A stretch of DNA of 64,000 nucleotides from Parvibaculum sp. (GTDB lineage Bacteria > Pseudomonadota > Alphaproteobacteria > Parvibaculales > Parvibaculaceae). The stretch spans positions 186,001-250,000 of the forward strand of contig JAUSMV010000008.1 of the NCBI GenBank assembly GCA_030645235.1. Direction: 5' to 3'. The notes beneath the pieces are model-generated. The model worked only from the letters and a program-made list of their open reading frames with translations, did no database searches and was not told the DNA's origin. Every line of letters starts with the position of its first letter. Position 1 is the first letter of the stretch. This document shows positions 1 through 9,032 of the stretch, piece after piece. A program made the position numbers and the translations under genes.

Positions 1-1
1 C

Positions 2-1081
2 GTGATCTCGCGTGACAAATGGCGTCCGAAAAAACTTATACCGGCGGCATTCAACTCACTCATCAATCTTGATGCGCCCGATCATATGGACATACGCATC
101 CAGCAAAAAGATTTCTTCGTCCCCGCCTATGTCGCAAAAATTCGTGAGCGCGTCGCCGCAAAGATCGATGACCTGCTCGACGAAATGGAACGAAAAGGGC
201 CTGTCGTCGATTTTGTGAAAATGTTTTCCGAACAGGTGCCGCTTTTCACGCTCTGCGAAATGTTGGGCGTGGACGAGGCCGACCGGCCAAAGATCGTTTA
301 CTGGATGCATTATCTGGAGATGGCATCTCAATACTTGGTCAACCCGATTCAGGTCTTCCTCAAAGAGCCCCTGTTTCCGCTCAAATTCTACAAGACCGTG
401 AACGACATGTTCGCCTTTGGCGAGAAGGTTATGGCGGATCGCCGCGCCAATCCGCGTGAAGACCTGCTGACGGCCATCGCACAGTCAAAACTGCACGGCG
501 AAGAACTGTCTCAGGAATATCTCGACGGTTCCTGGTTGCTCATCATTTTTGCCGGCAATGACACGACCCGCAATTCCCTGACAGGTACAATCGACCTGAT
601 GCACCGCTTCCGGGATCAGCGCCAAATGGTGTTGGACGATCCGAGCCTCATCCCGCGCATGTCCGATGAAGCGCTGCGCATGGTCTCACCGGTGAAACAT
701 ATGCGTCGCACGGCACTCAAAGACGTCGAACTCAATGGCCAGCGCATCGCCAAGGATGAGAAGGTCGCCATGTGGTACGGCGCGGCAAACCGCGATCCCG
801 AGGTTTTCCCGAACCCTGATGCCTTTGACATGATGCGCGACAATGTCGATAAGCATCTCGCCTTTGGCCACGGCGTCCACAAGTGCCTCGGCGCGCGCAT
901 CGCGCAAATGCAATTGCGTCTGTCTTATGAGCGGATATTCGAACGCTTCCCGAACATCGCGCCCGTTGGCAAAATTGTTTACGCACCGAATGCGCTCGTG
1001 AATGCCATGTCCAGCCTGAAGGTGAACCTCTACGGCATTGGCGGCAGCAGAGCCACGCAGGTACCGGTCAAGGCAATCTGA
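2..1081 (+). CDS. Cytochrome P450, 5' end cut by the window edge
   Basis: Haem-thiolate monooxygenase, inserting one oxygen atom into an organic substrate using electrons from a redox partner. Seen: oxygen-activation motif AGNDTT (residues 184-189 of the visible part), K-helix ExxR (E223, R226), and haem-binding FGHGVHKCLG with the ligand Cys295. The reading frame is open to the first base, and the visible 359 residues start just before the helix-C-type segment (LDAPDH), so about 60-80 N-terminal residues are missing; the GTG at 2 is not the true start. It is a soluble class I bacterial type (no membrane anchor can be judged). No ferredoxin or ferredoxin reductase follows it. The substrate cannot be told from sequence alone. 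Confidence 0.95.
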   Translation: MISRDKWRPKKLIPAAFNSLINLDAPDHMDIRIQQKDFFVPAYVAKIRERVAAKIDDLLDEMERKGPVVDFVKMFSEQVPLFTLCEMLGVDEADRPKIVYWMHYLEMASQYLVNPIQVFLKEPLFPLKFYKTVNDMFAFGEKVMADRRANPREDLLTAIAQSKLHGEELSQEYLDGSWLLIIFAGNDTTRNSLTGTIDLMHRFRDQRQMVLDDPSLIPRMSDEALRMVSPVKHMRRTALKDVELNGQRIAKDEKVAMWYGAANRDPEVFPNPDAFDMMRDNVDKHLAFGHGVHKCLGARIAQMQLRLSYERIFERFPNIAPVGKIVYAPNALVNAMSSLKVNLYGIGGSRATQVPVKAI

Positions 1082-1146
1082 CGAGGTTCGTGCCAAAAGC
1101 GGCCTTTCCCCCTTGGAGACCGAGGTCTAAACTCGTCCTGAGTGAA

Positions 1147-1431
1147 TGGATGGAAGCTATGAGCGACGCTGTCGGCCCCGGTGATCTTGTTCTTTGCGTC
1201 AATGCCGCCCCGAACCATGTGACGGGGAGGCCCGTGCCTCTGCAGGCCGGAGAGACCTATGTTGTTTTCGCCGTCATGGAATTTGCCTGCCCCTGCGGGC
1301 GCTCTGATGCGCTGCTGGATGTCGGCGTTGATTTCGCGTGGTGCCAGTCGCGCTTCCGTCTCCTGCCCAAGCCCAAAATGGAGGCAAAACCCCGGCGCGT
1401 TGCGGTGCCCAAAGAGACGGAAAAGGTTTGA
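1147..1431 (+). CDS. Small hypothetical protein with CPCG motif
   Basis: Unrecognised protein of about 94 residues. The frame is open from 1090, but the ATG at 1147 (MEAMSDAV) or the next ATG three codons on is the better start. The core (GDLVLCVNAAP, then LQAGETYVV, then a CPCG pair, ending FRLLP) resembles the small hypothetical proteins that often occur in alphaproteobacterial genomes and their prophages; this is from memory of the pattern, not a search. Cysteines at CPCG and near FAWC could bind metal. It lies between the P450 and the deacetylase on the same strand, with no clear link to either. Opposite-strand frames here have poorer composition. Confidence 0.55.
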   Translation, partial: WMEAMSDAVGPGDLVLCVNAAPNHVTGRPVPLQAGETYVVFAVMEFACPCGRSDALLDVGVDFAWCQSRFRLLPKPKMEAKPRRVAVPKETEKV

Positions 1432-1580
1432 TGAAGGGCGTTGATGAACCACCTGTGGTCCGGAGCTGAGCTTGCGGGCGTTGAAATGGCCCCGAAAGGC
1501 CGGAACCCATACCCCTGATTTTGTGCCTAAACGGAACGATGCTAGGCTTGAGGCTCAAGTAGCGGGCTGGGCAAGTAAAC

Positions 1581-2393
1581 GTGTTTCGTCGAGCAATCAT
1601 CGCTTTGGGATTTGTGAGTGCGGCTTTGTGCTTTGCGACAGCGGCGCAAGCCTCCGCATCTGACTGCCCCGCCACGCCCAAAGTCCTGATCGATGCCACG
1701 GGCGGGCCGACCATCGGCACGATGCAATATAAAAATGGCGGCGGCCTCAAACACAAAGAAATCGCGCTTACGTTTGATGACGGCCCCAATCCGGACGTGA
1801 CGCCGCGCATTCTCGACATTCTCGACAAGCATTGCATCAAGGCGACGTTTTTTCTCGTCGGCATCTATGCTGACGCCCGCCCCGACCTTGTGCGCGAAAT
1901 CGCACGCCGCGGCCACACCATCGGCACGCATACCTATACGCATCCCGACAATCTGCGCCACCTGTCACTCAAAGCCGCCAAGTCACAAATCACCCGCGGC
2001 TTTGCCGCCGTGCGCAATGCGCTGGCCGATGCGCCGTATGCGGAGCGTCAGGCGCTCGCCCCTTTCTTTCGCTTTCCCGGTCTCAATGACAGCAAGCCCC
2101 TCATCGCATGGCTCGGCGCGCAGGACATCGCCACCCTGTCCTGCTCCTTCGGGGCGGATGACTGGAAGCCCGTCAGCTCCAATGCGATTTACGCGCGCGG
2201 CCTCAGCGCCATTCAATCAGAAGGGCGCGGCATCCTCATTCTCCATGACACCAAATCCAGAACCGCTGACATGCTGTCGCGCTTTATCGTGACGCTCGAA
2301 AAACGGGGCTATAGTTTCGTGCAACTGGCCCCGAAGTCGCCCAACCCGACACTCGCCGACACCTCGCCCAACATGAGGACCAGCCTGCCGTGA
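1581..2393 (+). CDS. Exported polysaccharide deacetylase (NodB fold)
   Basis: Carbohydrate esterase family 4 enzyme, removing N- or O-acetyl groups from a glycan such as peptidoglycan, in the periplasm. An N-terminal signal peptide (residues 1-25, ending AAQASA) precedes the NodB domain. Motifs seen: TFDDGPN with the base and metal Asp66/Asp67, HTYTH giving His117 and His121, RFPG with Arg164, and LHDT near residue 225. All five family motifs look intact, so it should be active. The start is GTG at 1581. Its stop overlaps the start of the DUF882 gene by four bases (GTGA), so the two are translationally coupled and both probably act on the cell wall. Confidence 0.9.
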   Translation: MFRRAIIALGFVSAALCFATAAQASASDCPATPKVLIDATGGPTIGTMQYKNGGGLKHKEIALTFDDGPNPDVTPRILDILDKHCIKATFFLVGIYADARPDLVREIARRGHTIGTHTYTHPDNLRHLSLKAAKSQITRGFAAVRNALADAPYAERQALAPFFRFPGLNDSKPLIAWLGAQDIATLSCSFGADDWKPVSSNAIYARGLSAIQSEGRGILILHDTKSRTADMLSRFIVTLEKRGYSFVQLAPKSPNPTLADTSPNMRTSLP

Positions 2394-3001
2394 CACAAAA
2401 ACGCATCACCCGCCGCCACGCGCTCGTGCTCACCGCCGCAACGGCGCTTGTCATGCCCGCGATTGTCAAAGCCGACGCGCCTTATAAAAAGCGGCTCAAT
2501 CTGCAATCGCTCAATTCCGGCGAGAAGGTGAATCTGGTCTATTGGGCGGACGGCGACTACATCCCCGGTGCCCGCAAAGAGATCGACCGCTTCATGCGCG
2601 ATCTGCGCACGAACGAACGCACGGAGATGCACACCGACCTGCTCGATCTTTTGCACGAGATTGCGAAAGCCTCAGGCTCCGCCACGCCTATATATGTGAT
2701 GTCGGCCTTCCGTTCGGCCTCGACCAATGCCTATCTGTCAGCCCATTCAGACGGGGTTGACCCGTCAAGCTTTCACATGCGCGGCATGGCGGTCGATATC
2801 ACGCAGGATTTTTCCGACCCCGGCAAAACCTATCGCATTGCCAAGAAGCTCGGCATCGGCGGCTCAGGCTTTTATCCCGTCGCACGGCCTTTCGTGCATG
2901 TCGATGTGGGGCCGGTGGACACATGGGTCCATCCTGAGCATGGCCGGCTGGACCGCGCTGAGGAATATGACCGTATGCAGAAAGAAGCTGAGAAGTCTTA
3001 A
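2390..3001 (+). CDS. Tat-exported DUF882 / YcbK-family peptidase
   Basis: Member of the M15A-like family (DUF882), thought to be zinc peptidases acting on peptidoglycan cross-links. Residues 7-28 form a twin-arginine signal (ITRRHALVLTAATAL) ending in AIVKADA. Zinc ligands are visible as His129 and Asp136 in SFHMRGMAVDI and His170 in FVHVDVG, with the SAFRS motif at 105-109. Start GTG at 2390 overlaps the deacetylase stop by four bases. Its stop codon (2999-3001) overlaps the stop codon of the convergent gene on the other strand. Length (203 aa) is typical of the family. Confidence 0.9.
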   Translation: MTQKRITRRHALVLTAATALVMPAIVKADAPYKKRLNLQSLNSGEKVNLVYWADGDYIPGARKEIDRFMRDLRTNERTEMHTDLLDLLHEIAKASGSATPIYVMSAFRSASTNAYLSAHSDGVDPSSFHMRGMAVDITQDFSDPGKTYRIAKKLGIGGSGFYPVARPFVHVDVGPVDTWVHPEHGRLDRAEEYDRMQKEAEKS

Positions 3002-3648
3002 CCAAATAGCTCAGTAGCAATCTTCGGCGATTCCATGTCGGACTTGCAGCTGTCCATAAAGTCTTTAATCGCGGGGGACACCGCGAACCACTCCCCATGA
3101 AGGCGATCGGAATCAAATTGGCGATGCAGTTCAATTTCCCTCTCACGTTCACCTGGGAAAGTGAGAAGTACCATAAGTTTTCTCGACGATCCGGTTTGCA
3201 AAGAAGACAAGCGAGCACGCAAATCAATCGTGTAACCAATTTTTACTCGCCCATCATCTCCACCAATAAAATAGATATAAGGGTCGCCAGTCACGAATTG
3301 ATCACTTAGACCAACTGCGGCAAGCTCAGCTTTTGCCAACCACCGTTTCTTCTGTGGCTCTGTTAGCACACCGAAGTTGAGCAAGTCAGACGGAAATGCA
3401 TTGCTCAGAACCTCAACAAGCGAATGATCTTCGTTGTCGAAAGCTTCAGCAATCTCATCAATTCGTTCTTGAATTGTGCGTCGTTGTAATTCCGATCTTG
3501 CTCGCTTCAGCATCTTCCGGCGTTCAGACATGCGAAGATCTCGAAGAAGATCAATGTCCAATATCAGAAATCGATCCTCAGCTAACGACGCAGGACTACC
3601 AAGTCCATCGAGAACATCGACAAGCCGATCAAACGGAAAATGATTCAT
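2998..3648 (-). CDS. GIY-YIG / T5orf172-type domain protein
   Basis: 216-residue protein. The N-terminal half is charged and helical with no known domain; the C-terminal part (about 122-200) has YIYFIGG, VKIGYT, RLSSLQTGS and EIELHRQF...GEWF, the pattern of the T5orf172/Mug113 branch of GIY-YIG nucleases. The start ATG at 3648 has a good ribosome site (GGGGAAG, 7 nt away). Its base composition is clearly more AT-rich than its neighbours, which suggests recent acquisition. Relatives turn up in phages and mobile islands, but no integrase or repeat flanks it here. DNA target and role are unknown; it could be a solitary selfish or defence gene. Confidence 0.75.
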   Translation of the reverse strand: MNHFPFDRLVDVLDGLGSPASLAEDRFLILDIDLLRDLRMSERRKMLKRARSELQRRTIQERIDEIAEAFDNEDHSLVEVLSNAFPSDLLNFGVLTEPQKKRWLAKAELAAVGLSDQFVTGDPYIYFIGGDDGRVKIGYTIDLRARLSSLQTGSSRKLMVLLTFPGEREREIELHRQFDSDRLHGEWFAVSPAIKDFMDSCKSDMESPKIATELFG

Positions 3649-3736
3649 AGAAAACTTCCCCGACGTTGCGAGGAAGCATCTTAGCCGATTCTCCGGCTTT
3701 CAATTTCCGGAGGCCGCTACATAATTGACGGAAAAA

Positions 3737-4462
3737 TTATCCGGCGATGTATTGGGCACCGTTGCAGGTGAGCGTCGTGCCGGTGATGAAGGCTGACTTC
3801 TCATCAGCGAGGAACGTCACGCAATGGGCGATTTCATCGGCAGCACCGAGGCGGCCCACAGGGATCGTCGCGATGATGCTTTCCATGACTTTGGGCGGCA
3901 CAGCGGAGAGCATTTCGGTGTCGATATAGCCCGGCGCCACGACATTGACCGTGATGCCCTTGCGCGCGACTTCCTGCGCCAGTGCTTTTGAAAAACCGAT
4001 GAGACCGGCTTTGGCGGCTGAGTAATTCGTCTGGCCCATCTGACCCTTCTGGCCATTGATCGACGAGATATTGATGATGCGGCCAAAGCCACGGTCACGC
4101 ATGCCGGAGATCAACGGCTGCGTCATGTTGAAGACGCTGCTGAGATCGGTGGCAATGACTTCATTCCACATCTGCGGTGTCATTTTGTGGAGCATCGCAT
4201 CGCGCGTGATGCCGGCATTGTTCACGACAATGTCGATGGGGCCGAGATCTTTTTCAACGGCGGCAAGACCCTCGACGCAAGCGTCATAATCACTCACATC
4301 CCATTTATAAACGGCAATGCCGGAAGCTTCAGAGAACTTTTTGGCCGCTGCATCATTACCGGCATAAGTGGCTGCAACAGTGTGACCTGCCGCTTTGAGC
4401 GCCAGTGAAATCGCCGCGCCGATGCCGCGTGTGCCGCCGGTCACGATTGCAACTTTAGCCAT
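3737..4462 (-). CDS. phbB: Acetoacetyl-CoA reductase (NADPH)
   Basis: Short-chain dehydrogenase that reduces acetoacetyl-CoA to (R)-3-hydroxybutyryl-CoA, step two of polyhydroxybutyrate synthesis. Seen: TGGTRGIG cofactor loop near the N-terminus, NNAGITRD, the catalytic SSINGQKGQMGQTNYSAAK stretch (Ser, Tyr, Lys) and the C-terminal FITGTTLTCNGAQYI typical of PhbB. The frame extends to a TTG at 4483, but the ATG at 4462 (MAKVAIVTGG) has a GGAGAG site 8 nt upstream and gives the family's usual length (241 aa). It lies 43 nt after phbA on the same strand, so they form a phbA-phbB operon. PHB synthase (phbC) is not in this window. Confidence 0.95.
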   Translation of the reverse strand: MAKVAIVTGGTRGIGAAISLALKAAGHTVAATYAGNDAAAKKFSEASGIAVYKWDVSDYDACVEGLAAVEKDLGPIDIVVNNAGITRDAMLHKMTPQMWNEVIATDLSSVFNMTQPLISGMRDRGFGRIINISSINGQKGQMGQTNYSAAKAGLIGFSKALAQEVARKGITVNVVAPGYIDTEMLSAVPPKVMESIIATIPVGRLGAADEIAHCVTFLADEKSAFITGTTLTCNGAQYIAG

Positions 4463-4505
4463 ATCCGGTCTCTCCAAAATCAAAAAGGGTCAGTCGTCCG
4501 AGTGT

Positions 4506-5696
4506 TTAGACGCGCTCAACACAGAGGGCAATGCCCATGCCGCCGCCGATGCAAAGTGTCGCAAGGCCTTTCTTGGCGTCGCGCTTTTCCATCTCATGGA
4601 GCAGCGTCACCAACACACGCGCGCCTGACGCGCCGATCGGATGACCGATGGCAATGGCACCGCCATTGACGTTGACTTTGCTGGCGTCCCAGCCGAGGTC
4701 TTTATTGACGGCGAGCGCCTGCGCGGCAAAGGCTTCATTGGCTTCCACAAGATCAAGATCGCCGACCGACCAGCCTGCTTTTTTCAGCGCGGCGCGCGAC
4801 GCCGGGATCGGGCCTGTGCCCATGATCGAGGGATCAACACCGGCCTGCGCCCATGAGACGATGCGGCCAAGCACCTTGCGGCCTTCGGCCCTGGCGCGTT
4901 CAGCACTCATCAGCACGACGGCGGCGGCACCATCATTGATGCCGCTGGCATTCGCCGCTGTCACCGAACCGCCTTCTTTTTGAAAGGCGGGTTTCAACCC
5001 GCTGATACCGTCAAGCGTCACGCCCGCTTTGATATATTCATCATCCGAGATCACGGTGTCGCCCTTGCGACCTTTGATCGTGACGGGGGCGATCTCATCC
5101 TTGAAGCGACCGGATTTCTGCGCGGCTTCCGCTTTGTTCTGTGAGGCCACCGCAAAGGCGTCCTGTTCTTCGCGTGTGATCTGCCAACGGGCGGCAACGT
5201 TCTCGGCGGTCTGGCCCATATGGTAGCCGTGGAACGCGTCCCAGAGGCCGTCCTTGATCATCGTATCGACGAATTTCATGTCGCCCATCTTGGTGCCTGA
5301 ACGCAGGTAAGCCGCGTGAGGCGCCATGCTCATGCTTTCCTGACCACCGGCCACAACCACTTCGCTGTCGCCATTGAGGATCGCCTGATAGCCAAGGGCG
5401 ACGGCGCGAAGGCCTGAGCCGCAAAGCTGATTGATGCCCCATGCGGGCACTTCAACGGGCAATCCGGCATTGATGGAGGCCTGACGCGCCGGGTTCTGTC
5501 CCTCGCCCGCGCTCAGGATCTGGCCCATGATCACTTCGCTGACCTGATCTTTGGCGATCCCTGAACGCTCCAGCGCCGCATTGATTGCAATCGTTCCAAG
5601 CTCATGAGCGGGCAGCGCCGACAAGGCCCCGTTGAACGAACCAACGGGCGTACGCGCCGCGCCGACAATCACGACTTCAATTCCGGATGTGCTCAT
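4506..5696 (-). CDS. phbA: Acetyl-CoA acetyltransferase (beta-ketothiolase)
   Basis: Condenses two acetyl-CoA to acetoacetyl-CoA, the first step of PHB synthesis. The thiolase motifs are complete: nucleophile Cys in [37 protein letters not shown] with the catalytic His, and C-terminal [15 protein letters not shown] with the second Cys. The frame extends upstream to 5864, but [17 protein letters not shown] at 5696 is the right start: an AGGGAC site precedes it and length becomes 396 aa, typical for PhbA. First gene of phbA-phbB and divergent from phaR; the shared intergenic region carries a TGCAATGC dyad, a candidate PhaR operator. Confidence 0.95.
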   Translation of the reverse strand: MSTSGIEVVIVGAARTPVGSFNGALSALPAHELGTIAINAALERSGIAKDQVSEVIMGQILSAGEGQNPARQASINAGLPVEVPAWGINQLCGSGLRAVALGYQAILNGDSEVVVAGGQESMSMAPHAAYLRSGTKMGDMKFVDTMIKDGLWDAFHGYHMGQTAENVAARWQITREEQDAFAVASQNKAEAAQKSGRFKDEIAPVTIKGRKGDTVISDDEYIKAGVTLDGISGLKPAFQKEGGSVTAANASGINDGAAAVVLMSAERARAEGRKVLGRIVSWAQAGVDPSIMGTGPIPASRAALKKAGWSVGDLDLVEANEAFAAQALAVNKDLGWDASKVNVNGGAIAIGHPIGASGARVLVTLLHEMEKRDAKKGLATLCIGGGMGIALCVERV

Positions 5697-5818
5697 GGCT
5701 TTATGTCCCTGAATTAGAGTGGCGCGAGCCCAAAGCCCGCCGCTCGATTTTCCGCACGTTTGGCCCGTGCTTTTCCGACACAATGCCTCAGAGGCCAAAG
5801 CCGGTAAACGGATTTCTG

Positions 5819-5849
5819 TGCAATGCAAACGCAGGGCTTGCGCATTGCA
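5819..5849. promoter_or_regulatory. Candidate PhaR operator (TGCAATGC dyad)
   Basis: An inverted repeat with arms TGCAATGC (5819-5826) and GCATTGCA (5842-5849), separated by 15 nt that contain a GCAGGGC core. It sits in the divergent region between phbA and phaR. Known: PhaR proteins repress PHA genes and often their own, and bind TGC/GCA-rich inverted sequences. Inferred: this is the site through which PhaR controls both transcription directions. Confidence 0.55.
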
Positions 5850-5959
5850 GCAATACCGCGTCACAATGTCCCGACTAAAAAAGGGGAATCCCGGAAACCA
5901 GAGACCGCGACACGGTCCACATCCGGATCAGATCGTTGCCTAAAGTGGAGAATGAAACC

Positions 5960-6577
5960 GTGGCAAAAAAAACCGCTTCCACGGGGGATGACGTTATCGT
6001 CATCAAGAAATACGCCAACCGTCGACTCTATAACACCGCCACATCAAGTTATGTGACGCTCGACCATCTGTGCGGAATGGTGAAAAAGGGCCAGGAATTC
6101 ACGGTGCATGACGCCAAGACCGGCGAAGACATCACGCGCTCGGTGCTGGCCCAGATCATTTTCGAAGAAGAAGGCAAGAGCGGCCAGAACCTTCTGCCGA
6201 TTAAATTTTTGCGACAGCTCATCCGCTTTTACGGCGACAGTCTGCAAGGCCTGCTGCCCTCTTATCTCGAACTCAGCATGGACAGTTTTTCACGCGAGCA
6301 GGAAAAGATGCGCAGCAAGATCGCCGGTGTTTTCGGCGGCACGGCGCGTCTTGGTCAGTTTGAAGAACAGATCCGGCAGAATTTCGCGGTCTTTGACGGG
6401 GCGATGCGCATGTTCTCGCCCTTCGCCTCGCGCACGCGCGGCGATAAGTCAGAACCGCGTGACGCCGATAATGACAAATCGGCGACAAGCGAACCTGAAG
6501 TCAGCTCAGAGATTGATGAATTGAAGCGTCAGCTCGCCGCCATGCAGGCCCAGCTCGAAAATCTGGCCAAGAAATAA
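5960..6577 (+). CDS. phaR: Polyhydroxyalkanoate synthesis repressor PhaR
   Basis: DNA-binding repressor that senses PHA polymer and controls granule proteins and PHA enzymes. The N-terminal PHB/PHA accumulation regulator domain is clear (VIVIKKYANRRLYNTATSSYVTL), followed by the second conserved block (LPIKFLRQLIRFYGDSLQG) and a C-terminal coiled-coil tail after residue 160 (EIDELKRQLAAMQAQLENL). The frame opens at a TTG (5936), but the GTG at 5960 has GTGGAG 9 nt upstream and is preferred. It is divergent from phbA-phbB, the usual alphaproteobacterial arrangement. Confidence 0.95.
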   Translation: MAKKTASTGDDVIVIKKYANRRLYNTATSSYVTLDHLCGMVKKGQEFTVHDAKTGEDITRSVLAQIIFEEEGKSGQNLLPIKFLRQLIRFYGDSLQGLLPSYLELSMDSFSREQEKMRSKIAGVFGGTARLGQFEEQIRQNFAVFDGAMRMFSPFASRTRGDKSEPRDADNDKSATSEPEVSSEIDELKRQLAAMQAQLENLAKK

Positions 6578-6629
6578 TCAGGCTGAAGAGCCGTCCGGCC
6601 TTTGCTCAGACCAAACACCAAGGCCTAAT

Positions 6630-8444
6630 TCAGGCCTTACGCTGCTGGGCCAGTTTGCTCTTGGAAAAACCAAGGCAACGCGTATCGGGAAGCTGCATCA
6701 CAGGCTCACCAAGGAAGAAGCCCTGCAGATATTCGACGCCGAAATCGCGCAGCATGGCAACCTCTTCGGCATTACCGACCCATTCAGCAACAATCGGCAA
6801 TTTGAAATTATGGGCAAGCTCGACAAGCGTGCGCACAAAAAACTGATTGTCGCTGTTTGTCACAAGATCTTTGACAAATGAGCCGTCGATTTTGACAAGG
6901 TCAACTTCAATGGCCTGCAGGTTGCGGAAGGACGTATAGCCCGCACCGAAATCGTCAATCGCCACCTGACAGCCAAGATCACGTAAGGTCGTGACGAAAG
7001 CAGCCGAACCCGGAATTTCATGCAGCGCCATGGTCTCGGTGATTTCAACCGTGAGACGCCTGGCAAGCGTGCGGTCGGCACGGAGCTGTGCCACCAGCGT
7101 ATCAAGCCACATGTGATCGCTGGCCGTGCGCCCCGACACGTTGAGGGAGAGGTGGACGTCGGGATAGTCGCGCAAGGCATCAAGCGCCAGTTCCATGACA
7201 CGGAAATCAAGCAGGCCGATGAGGCCGAGCTTTTCAGCCACCGGCACAAAATCACCAGCCGCCGCCACAGACCCGTCCTGCTGGACAAGACGGATCAGGC
7301 ATTCATGCATCACCACTTCGCCCGTCACCGACGAGACAACCGGCTGATAGGCCAGACGGATGCGGCGCTCGTTCAAAGCCGCCACAAGCTCATCCGTCAC
7401 ATTCATATTGTTCTGACGCACCTTCTCGCGTTCGCGCGAGGGCGAATAGACAACAAAACTGTCACGGCTCATCTGCTTGGCAACAGTCAGCGCCTCTTCA
7501 GCATTGGAAAGCGCCTGTTCAATGGTCGATGCATGGGCGGGCAGCGAAATGCAACCGGCTGAAATCGTCGCCGCCACAGGGCCGCGCGATGTCTGGATCG
7601 CCGTGTCGCGCACGGAAGCGAGAAGCCGCTCGGTGACGCTGGCCAGACGCGCCTTGTCGCAATTGGCGAGCACGAGGCCGAATTTATTGCCCGAATAGCG
7701 ACCCACCGCATCGACGCGGCGCGCCAACCCACGCAAACGATGGCCGACGCCGACAATCACTTCATCGGCAATATCAAAACCATAAGAGTCGTTGATGAGA
7801 GAGAGATTATCGACGGCAAGCAAAATGAAAGCACTGCCGCTGCGACCGCGTTTGGACGTTTCAAGCGTCGTACCCAAAGCATCCTTCAGACGCGCGCGCG
7901 TCAGAAGGCCCGTGAGATCATCATAAGTTGAAAGACGCACAAGGCGTTCATCGCGGTTGCGGCGCGCATCAATGAGACGCAAAACGCCGATAGCGCTGGC
8001 CGGACGGCCCGTCGCATCGGCAAACCAGCGGCCGCGATCCTCATACCAGTGAAGCTCGCCGCTTTCGTCTTTGATCTGATATTCAAGTTCGTAGAGAACA
8101 CCGACGCCGCTGTCGATTTCCTTTGATTTGGCAATCACATCAACGCGGGTTGCACCTTTTTGACACACCACATTGGCGGCATAAGCAGAGTTCGTGTCGA
8201 TATTGTCGGTATTGGCAAAGCCAAACACCTGCGCAATACCGTCGGCCCAATAAATTTTGTCGGTGGAAATATCCCAGCGATAGGCAACATCGCCCAATGC
8301 ATTAACGGCCGACGAAGACAACTCGGCATCGCGGACAGATCCGCCCGTCACGCCAGCCGTCATCTCTCCCGCAGCACCATGCGCGCGAAGGTTGTCCGCC
8401 AGTCGTCTTGCCGTTTCCGCAGCGTTCTGCGCGTCACCGTTCAC
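6630..8444 (-). CDS. PAS-GGDEF-EAL protein, probable c-di-GMP phosphodiesterase
   Basis: Cytoplasmic signalling protein of about 604 residues. A PAS-like sensor (about 50-160) is followed by a GGDEF domain (about 170-335) and an EAL domain (about 350-595). The GGDEF signature is degenerate: SGNKF stands in its place (near residue 251-255), so cyclase activity is unlikely. The EAL domain keeps its catalytic set: ECLIR, SLNVSG, EITET, DDFGAGY, KIDGSF and YLQGFFLG, so c-di-GMP hydrolysis is expected, perhaps modulated by GTP at the GGDEF part. The frame opens at a TTG (8516); the GTG at 8444 has GAGG 6 nt upstream. No membrane segment is visible, so the PAS probably reads an internal cue. Confidence 0.9.
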   Translation of the reverse strand: MNGDAQNAAETARRLADNLRAHGAAGEMTAGVTGGSVRDAELSSSAVNALGDVAYRWDISTDKIYWADGIAQVFGFANTDNIDTNSAYAANVVCQKGATRVDVIAKSKEIDSGVGVLYELEYQIKDESGELHWYEDRGRWFADATGRPASAIGVLRLIDARRNRDERLVRLSTYDDLTGLLTRARLKDALGTTLETSKRGRSGSAFILLAVDNLSLINDSYGFDIADEVIVGVGHRLRGLARRVDAVGRYSGNKFGLVLANCDKARLASVTERLLASVRDTAIQTSRGPVAATISAGCISLPAHASTIEQALSNAEEALTVAKQMSRDSFVVYSPSREREKVRQNNMNVTDELVAALNERRIRLAYQPVVSSVTGEVVMHECLIRLVQQDGSVAAAGDFVPVAEKLGLIGLLDFRVMELALDALRDYPDVHLSLNVSGRTASDHMWLDTLVAQLRADRTLARRLTVEITETMALHEIPGSAAFVTTLRDLGCQVAIDDFGAGYTSFRNLQAIEVDLVKIDGSFVKDLVTNSDNQFFVRTLVELAHNFKLPIVAEWVGNAEEVAMLRDFGVEYLQGFFLGEPVMQLPDTRCLGFSKSKLAQQRKA

Positions 8445-8687
8445 TTTTGGCCTCACTCGCTCTGTTGACCTGACATTCTGCGCCAATCCGCCCGTCCTGG
8501 GCGGCCTCCTGAGCAAGTGTCAGTTTCCCTGAGAGGTCTTAAGATTCCCCCAAATAACAAGGCTGCTAAAGTTTTAATCTTTATGGTTAACCGCGATTAA
8601 GGAAATGGACCCCTCGTGCAAAGACTGGCAAACTTCTTGCTCTGTCTGACCTGAGTGTTTCAAAAGCGACCCAGTAACAAACAACAG

Positions 8688-9020
8688 ATGACAAATATCA
8701 GGCGCATAGGATCAACCGAGCTCACGCTTTCGACGCAGTCGCGCGAAAGCCGCGCCCGGACGCATGCGCCGCGCGCCGAAATCATCGCGCCCGTTACACA
8801 ACCACGCGCCAATGCCGGGCTTCACATCGAACAGCCGCAATGCCGCCCTGCCGCCGGTTTCCTGACGCAATATATTGATCAGCATTTCCGCTGGCCGCGT
8901 GCACCCCATCGCAAAGACCGCCAGCGCCAGCGCGCGACCAGCGCCTATCTCAATGCCGATATGCTGCCCGACATGCTGGCCGACGTGTTGCGCCTGCATC
9001 CCATCGACAAAAAAATCTGA
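8688..9020 (+). CDS. Small basic hypothetical protein
   Basis: About 110 residues, not assigned to a family with a known role. The C-terminal half (RPAAGFLTQYIDQH, then a basic stretch, then SAYLNAD) resembles small alphaproteobacterial proteins with a PAAFLAHLIA...RRRAEP...AYR pattern that I recall as conserved but uncharacterised. The ATG at 8688 is the most likely start although the ribosome site is weak; the frame is open from 8655. It sits between two leftward genes. A frame on the other strand (8712-8999) overlaps it but has no family resemblance. Confidence 0.5.
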   Translation: MTNIRRIGSTELTLSTQSRESRARTHAPRAEIIAPVTQPRANAGLHIEQPQCRPAAGFLTQYIDQHFRWPRAPHRKDRQRQRATSAYLNADMLPDMLADVLRLHPIDKKI

Positions 9021-9032
9021 ATTCTGAAAATC

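Noticed and set aside
6620-6638. Inverted repeat AAGGCCT/AGGCCTT as terminator of phaR and the GGDEF-EAL gene
   Set aside because: No T run on either side and it lies over the stop codon of the GGDEF-EAL gene; too short to call.
8712-8999. 95-residue frame on the - strand at the small gene 8688-9020
   Set aside because: The + strand frame has a pattern seen in other alphaproteobacterial small proteins; the - frame has none.
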